64,000 bases of DNA from Mimachlamys varia (Eukaryota > Mollusca > Bivalvia > Pectinida > Pectinidae), in assembly GCA_947623455.1 (NCBI GenBank), contig OX392527.1, positions 46,048,401 to 46,112,400 on the forward strand, read 5' to 3'. The notes under the pieces were generated by a model. It did not search any database and was not told the DNA's origin. It worked only from the letters and a program-made list of their open reading frames with translations. The translations under genes were made by a program, and so were the position numbers. Positions 58,964 through 64,000 of this stretch are shown piece after piece; within the stretch, counting starts at the first letter, position 1, and each line of letters starts with the position of its first letter.

Positions 58964-61192
58964 ATAGATGTGTTTTTAAGTGATTATAATGGTTTAGTAA
59001 ACCATGTTAATAGTGAACCCCTGGAATCTGAGAGATTTAATTGTTAACTTTATACATGTATTGTAGACATACTGGTATAATGCATGTTTCTGAGTTACAT
59101 GTTAAATCCTTACCAGATAATAAAATCTTTATTAACACATCATTGTTATCAATCATTCATGGTATCATGGACTTCTTAACTCTAAAAACTTTTCGACTGA
59201 AGTACTCTTAGATTTCATATTTCATCTTAATTGTCTTAGAGCTAAATTTTCTGCATTTTATCCACAGTTTTACGACAATTAAGAAATGAAAGCTTAAATA
59301 AAGTTCACCCTAATTTAAATAATTATAATTTGTAAATTGAAAATGATCTTTATGTCCAAATTCTTTTGTAATTCTTGGAGACAGTAACTGGTTGCAGGAG
59401 TTTTCCTGAAGCATCTTTAAGCATGTCTGTACTAAGTGTGTTTTATTGTAGATACAAGTTGTACAAATACATAGCAGGTACTACCACCACCAATAACACT
59501 TTCTCAAAGTAAGACGTTTCCGTAGTGACGGATGATCCGAGACCCACTACCATGTCCAGGGCAATCAATAGGACCTTGATCCTGGAGATGAAAAAACATA
59601 TCGGGAGTCTTTCATGTACTGGGGCTATATATATAGTCAGTCGTACATGTATTTCGAGTATGTACATAATGTGTTTTGTTAGAGCTGTGACTACGCCCCG
59701 TAAACAACCAACATGTGGCTCATATTGGTGGAAGAATGCCACTAAAAGCATTGTTACATCAACAATAGAAATAGTTTCTACAACTGTTGTGCAGTTTGGT
59801 CCGCTTGAGTGACAAGACAGGTACAGGGTTGATATAGAGGCTAAACTAACAGTTATACAAGCAATTGTCGGAGAGAACATCGATTCTCTGTACGGTTTGT
59901 CCGTAATACATTCCTTAGTCTATCACAGACACCAATTGACCTTGTCAAGGGCAGCCATTTTTATTGTCACAGCAACATCAAGGTCCTGTCTGGTGGCTGA
60001 TTTGGTATGGAACTTCTGTAATGATTTAAAATTTTCTCTTGTCTGTAAATTTCTGATTGTTGATGAAAATGTGTTTCTGTCCAATGTTCTGGTTTAAATT
60101 TCCAAGGTCTTAATGCTTTCAATATAATTCAACATTCAGATATCTAGCAAATGGTATCAAATTATGTATATGTTTTCTTCTAATTATTCCAATACTGTGC
60201 GAGATATTTCAAATAAACAATTAATGTTTCAATTGATTTTAAATAGAAATAGAATGATCAATTTAAAAATTATGAAATAAAAAAATGAAAATGTTTAAAA
60301 TTAGAAATTCTGTTTCATGAAAGATGGATTTGTTTGAATAACTGTCTTTTGTTTTTCGTTCGTCTAAGGATCTTCAAAATGGTATGCTGTTTATGAAATA
60401 ATCTTGAAGCCGATGAAATATGAAAGTAAAGAAACAAGAGTTGGTTGTGATGTTCGTCTATCAGTGTGTCTAGTAAAGATGTAAGTTTAGATAATGCGGA
60501 TACAAACGTTGACTTTACGACCTCGGGGACGAGACTGATGTCAGAGAGTAGATATATAAACTTGATTAATGACACTGTCCAATTTTCTAAAAGAGACGTT
60601 AAACAAAAAAAACTGAATTAGAACAATGTTTGCTAGTGTTTCCTGTATGTGAGATTGTTTGTTTTGGAGTTGAGAGGCAGACATGCCTGGTTACGAAGGA
60701 AGTTGTAAACTTACTCCTGGGCTTGTAACAGGAAGTGGCATGGCCACGGAAAACATGCCGATATGAAGAAATATGGAGGTATAACAAAGACAGGGCTTTC
60801 CGTGGCTCCTTGTACTGTACACATTAGCTATATACTGGAATTATTATCAATGTGTTTTCATTTAAACCTGGACCAACATCTGCTTCCATGTGTTTCCACT
60901 ACGCCTACAAGAGGCAGCACTTGTTCTAGTCTATCAGAACAGTTGAAACAACGTAATATAAGTTGTAGGCACTATTTCTTAAGAAAAAGCTGAAAAGAGG
61001 AAGATGTTTGTTTCCTTTGTTTTACATGACACTTACTTGGCACCTGTATATATGATATAACAGTTGAAAATGTAACTCTGGTTGTATGAATTATTTCTCA
61101 AGATGTCAAATCGAAAAGAGGAGAACATTGTTTCGTAGGTATTCAAGTTCCTTAATTGGCATGGGTTTGTGACAAAACAGTTGAAAATGTTT
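58964..61192. other. No supported gene; ORFs on both strands at 59.4-59.9 kb
   Basis: A minus-strand ORF (59443-59880, 145 codons, hydrophobic) overlaps a plus-strand one (59525-59812, non-ATG start). Neither has recognisable motifs or splice flanks. On + after 59812 a different frame reads DRYRVDIEAKLTVIQAIVGEN, so an old broken coding sequence cannot be excluded. Confidence 0.35.
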
Positions 61193-61280
61193 AATTCATT
61201 CACCCTTTAAAATTTCATAATGAACTTTTCCAACCTTTGATTCGGAAGAGTTTAAATGTGTCTTTAGGGGTGAATGAGTT
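61193..61280 (+). repeat. gggtgaatgagtt-type repeat, copy 6 (best ends)
   Basis: ttaattcattcaccctttaa..tctttaggggtgaatgagtt; the inverted ends (attcaccc/gggtgaat) and the core tttcataatgaacttttcca are clearest here. Confidence 0.8.
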
Positions 61281-61687
61281 GGTACAGTTGTTTTTTTGTA
61301 ATACTTGTCAATAAGCTGTAAAGTATTTGCCAAGATATCGCTGAAAATCACAAGTCATTGATTGTTTTCATTATACAGGTTTCATATTTGGCATTGGTCT
61401 GGCAAAACATTTTAAAGAGAAAAAATAACTTTTAAATGCATAGTTTGTTAACTCTTTCACCTCTGAAGGCATATTTGTACTCCTCCAATGTTTTAGTTAA
61501 TGTCTTAGTCCTGTATAACAGTTCAATTGAATATGTAATGTTACTTGTGAATTGCTTTGAAAGACGTTGCTGAAGGGAGTGACAATGTTTCCAAGGTGAC
61601 AAGGTTTCTAATTTTGACATATCTAGATTTTTTTTATATATAGTGTATTTTTTTGATATGACACTGTCTCAAATATTTGTTGCTGTT

Positions 61688-61880
61688 CAGTAAAACTGTA
61701 TTTAAGGCAGTATGCTACTAAAACAGTATTTAAGGCAGTAATTTATATGCTACTAAAACTGTATTTAAGGCAGTTATTTATATGCTACTAAAGCTGTATT
61801 TAAGGCAGTTATTTGTATGCTACTAAAACTGTATTTAAGGCAGTATGCTACTAAAACTGTATTTAAGGCAGTATGCTACT
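61688..61880 (+). repeat. Minisatellite, 27-37-bp unit
   Basis: Six copies of ctactaaaactgtatttaag gcagt, alternating a short (atg) and a long (tatttatatg) linker. Confidence 0.9.
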
Positions 61881-63243
61881 TTACTGTGATACACACCTCC
61901 TAATCAAAAGAGTTCAAATTTTGTAATGTTACTTTGAATGACACTGTCACAGTACTAGTGTTTCCAAGGTGACAAGGTTTCTAATTTTGACATATCTAGA
62001 TCTTATATTGTGTATGTGTTGCTGTTTGGTAAACATGTATTAAAGACAGTAAGCTACTTTGCTGTGATACGCACCTCTTAATCAAAAAAGTTCTCTTTCA
62101 AGAAACGTTTAAATGTCTTTGTATCTTAGATAGTAATCAGGATTTTGCTTAAATAATTGACACTTGAACACAGAATGCTTACATTGATGGAGCTCCGTTG
62201 GGGGGAGATGAAGTGATGAGCTTTAATGCTGAACATATTTGTATAAACTTACCCCCCCCCCCCCTACATAATTATTTACAATGAACTTGCCCAGTCCTTG
62301 ATTTCATAAGGCTCAAATATAACTTACGGGAGGATGGGCTAAAAGCAATTAAAACATTGGAAGCTGCATATATCAATTAGTCAAGCAGCGTGATCCCTTG
62401 TTTCAATAAAAAGAAATATGCCCTGGTGAACACAATTCTAAATCTAATTTCAAATTCCTAGTCTGTCAATTTTACAGGGACATGAAAATTTCAATTTAAG
62501 TTTAAAAAAATCCCGACAAAATCTAGACACATCTGTGTGTAAATCCAGAGTCTTTCTAACATGGCCTTGTAAGAGACGTCAGAATTTGACATCAGATCTT
62601 AGGTTTATGTGTGTGTTCACATTTTGATTCCTCTAGTGATGTAAGTGTTGAATTGATTTTAACGACATTTTAAAATCTTGCGGAGATATAATGCTCACTC
62701 TTTAAAAGGCATTTAAGGATTACGGCAAATTAAAACTTGTAACAAAAAAATCTGTTGAAAGGCGTGATACTCAGCTGCCGGCATAAAGTGTGGTCTTTGT
62801 TTTAATCCTCAGACTCATTAGTTTTGTTGAGAGTCAGATATCGCTGATATTTTTGGTTTTTTTTTTCGTTTTAGAATGAGTAAGAATGATGGAAATCAAT
62901 AACAGAATTGTTATCACTCCGTTGATAATGGATGCTATTTGCGAAGATAAATTGAACAAAATACGGGTAACACAGGCAAAATCGTAATTTTCAGAATTCA
63001 AAAAAATTCTACAGAATGTGTTTTGTTTGCACGTTCTGTTGAAACCTCTCACATTTAGAATTTCCAATGCTCTTTACTTGGTGAATATGGTGAGTGCTTT
63101 TAAAGGTTTTGAAAAAAATATTGAAAGTGTGTGAAAATATTTAATGTTTAAAAAAATAAAAAGTCCCCGAGGCATTGAATAAGCCCATTGAAATCTTTTG
63201 AGACTGTCCTTTTGTGCGATTGTGAACATCCATTTAAAATTTA
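61881..63243. other. No supported gene
   Basis: A poly-C run lies at about 62251-62264. A diverged relative of the gggtgaatgagtt repeat may lie at 62265-62340 (tttacaatgaacttgcccag). Otherwise unremarkable. Confidence 0.45.
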
Positions 63244-63393
63244 ATGATGTTTGAAATGCCTGAGGGTGAGGCGAACTTTGATCCTGCTGCAAGGAGCCGT
63301 TACAGTGCATCTGTGAAGCTGCGGGTAGAGGGCAGCGAGAATGGTTTATGGAGCAACCGCCATACAAACACTAACACAGTACTTCACCCAGAG
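63244..63393 (+). CDS. Exon-like ORF of unknown identity
   Basis: 50 codons from ATG 63244 to TAG, GC-richer than its surroundings and with balanced composition (MMFEMPEGEANFDPAARSRY, then SASVKLRVEGSENGLWSNRH). It could be a small gene, the 3' exon of an upstream gene, or chance. There is no good polypyrimidine acceptor before it (candidates end at 63264 or 63270), and the phase of exon 24 would read a different frame. Function unknown. Confidence 0.25.
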
Positions 63394-64000
63394 TAGTTGT
63401 AGGGAATTCTACAGGTTTTCCTCATTGACCTGGCCCTGTTTTCAGCTGTAGACAAAAAATAAAATAAAATCTTTGTTAAGGATTTGTTAAAATACTGGTA
63501 CAGATTGAAATTCAAGATCTCCATATAGAATTTAACGAAGCTGGCAAAATGCCAGAAATAATCAATTTCTATGCAAATTAATTAAAACTTTAAACAATTG
63601 CAGTCTTGGTTTCAGTTCATCCTACTTGTTTCAAATTTACGCAGTAGAAGAGAGCGGAAATTGTAAAATGTTAACATTGGATCCATTCTTGAAAGATTTT
63701 TTTTGACAGTTAAGAGACACCAATCAATTCATTTTACCATTGCACACCTCATTTAAAGTTCTACAGGAGTCTGTGTAATTTACGGAACCGTTCATCAAGT
63801 GTAAACGAGCTTAATCTCCGTCATCATCCAAGATCAAACATCTTGACTGACGATAATTGACAGTATATGGGTAGAGAGACTGACTTAATGTTACATATTA
63901 ATATTCATGATCCGTATTTAGCAGACCATTATTGAGTTCTTAGCTTTTTATTTTGTCACGTCGAATGTTCCGAATTAATTTCTTAATTAAGACGACTGCT
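63394..64000. other. No supported gene
   Basis: AT-rich sequence with no recognisable feature to the window end. Confidence 0.5.

Noticed and set aside
59452..59520. Next exon of the long gene at 59452
   Set aside because: The acceptor phase fits, but the reading is a low-complexity tail to TAA; 55208 is nearer and no worse.
59443..59880. 145-codon hydrophobic minus-strand ORF as a receptor fragment
   Set aside because: No recognisable motif, overlaps an equally long plus-strand ORF and lacks splice flanks; kept only as unresolved.
61380..61419. Terminal exon of the long gene reading FHIWHWSGKTF
   Set aside because: Phase-compatible, but 7 kb further on and only 12 residues; it cannot be preferred over 55208 without transcripts.

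Overview
This is animal (eukaryotic) genomic DNA: AT-rich, with spliced genes, GT..AG introns, tRNA-derived SINEs and many small inverted-repeat transposons. The actin and RPS2 genes, the tRNA-like SINEs and the AAGGTCA-rich dispersed repeats fit a lophotrochozoan, most likely a bivalve mollusc. That assignment is an inference from gene and repeat style, not from a species-specific marker.

Layout. 1-6850 is a composite satellite: G-poor arrays of a 20-bp unit alternating with six related copies of a roughly 360-610-bp spacer, plus a separate 34-bp-unit array at about 3455-4200. 6850-10700 is intergenic, with a TTAA-flanked inverted-repeat element and a decayed satellite-spacer fragment. A complete two-exon actin gene lies at 10850-13773 (+). 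13.8-18.6 kb is intergenic and holds hAT-type MITEs with 8-bp target duplications, tRNA-like SINEs and AAGGTCA-type tandem repeats. RPS2 (ribosomal protein uS5) is encoded on the minus strand at 18634-20820, with a short 5' noncoding exon at about 21047.

Head-to-head with RPS2 is a long plus-strand gene with 24 chained coding exons (24291-54348, 843 codons, every exon phase consistent). It encodes a large protein that I do not recognise: a soluble, helix-rich N-terminal part of about 550 residues followed by about four hydrophobic segments. The end of the gene is uncertain; a candidate last exon is at 55208-55262. From there to 64000 I see repeats and no convincing gene, apart from a weak exon-like ORF at 63244-63393.

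The most unusual aspect is how minisatellites sit on the splice junctions of the long gene. A 53-bp repeat copies the end of one exon plus its splice donor about 32 times. A 39-bp repeat copies an acceptor plus the first codons of a membrane-segment exon 12 times, in frame. Other minisatellites abut or lie close to further exons. The actin gene also looks mosaic: its first 220 or so residues are near-canonical, while its last 155 or so are strongly diverged.
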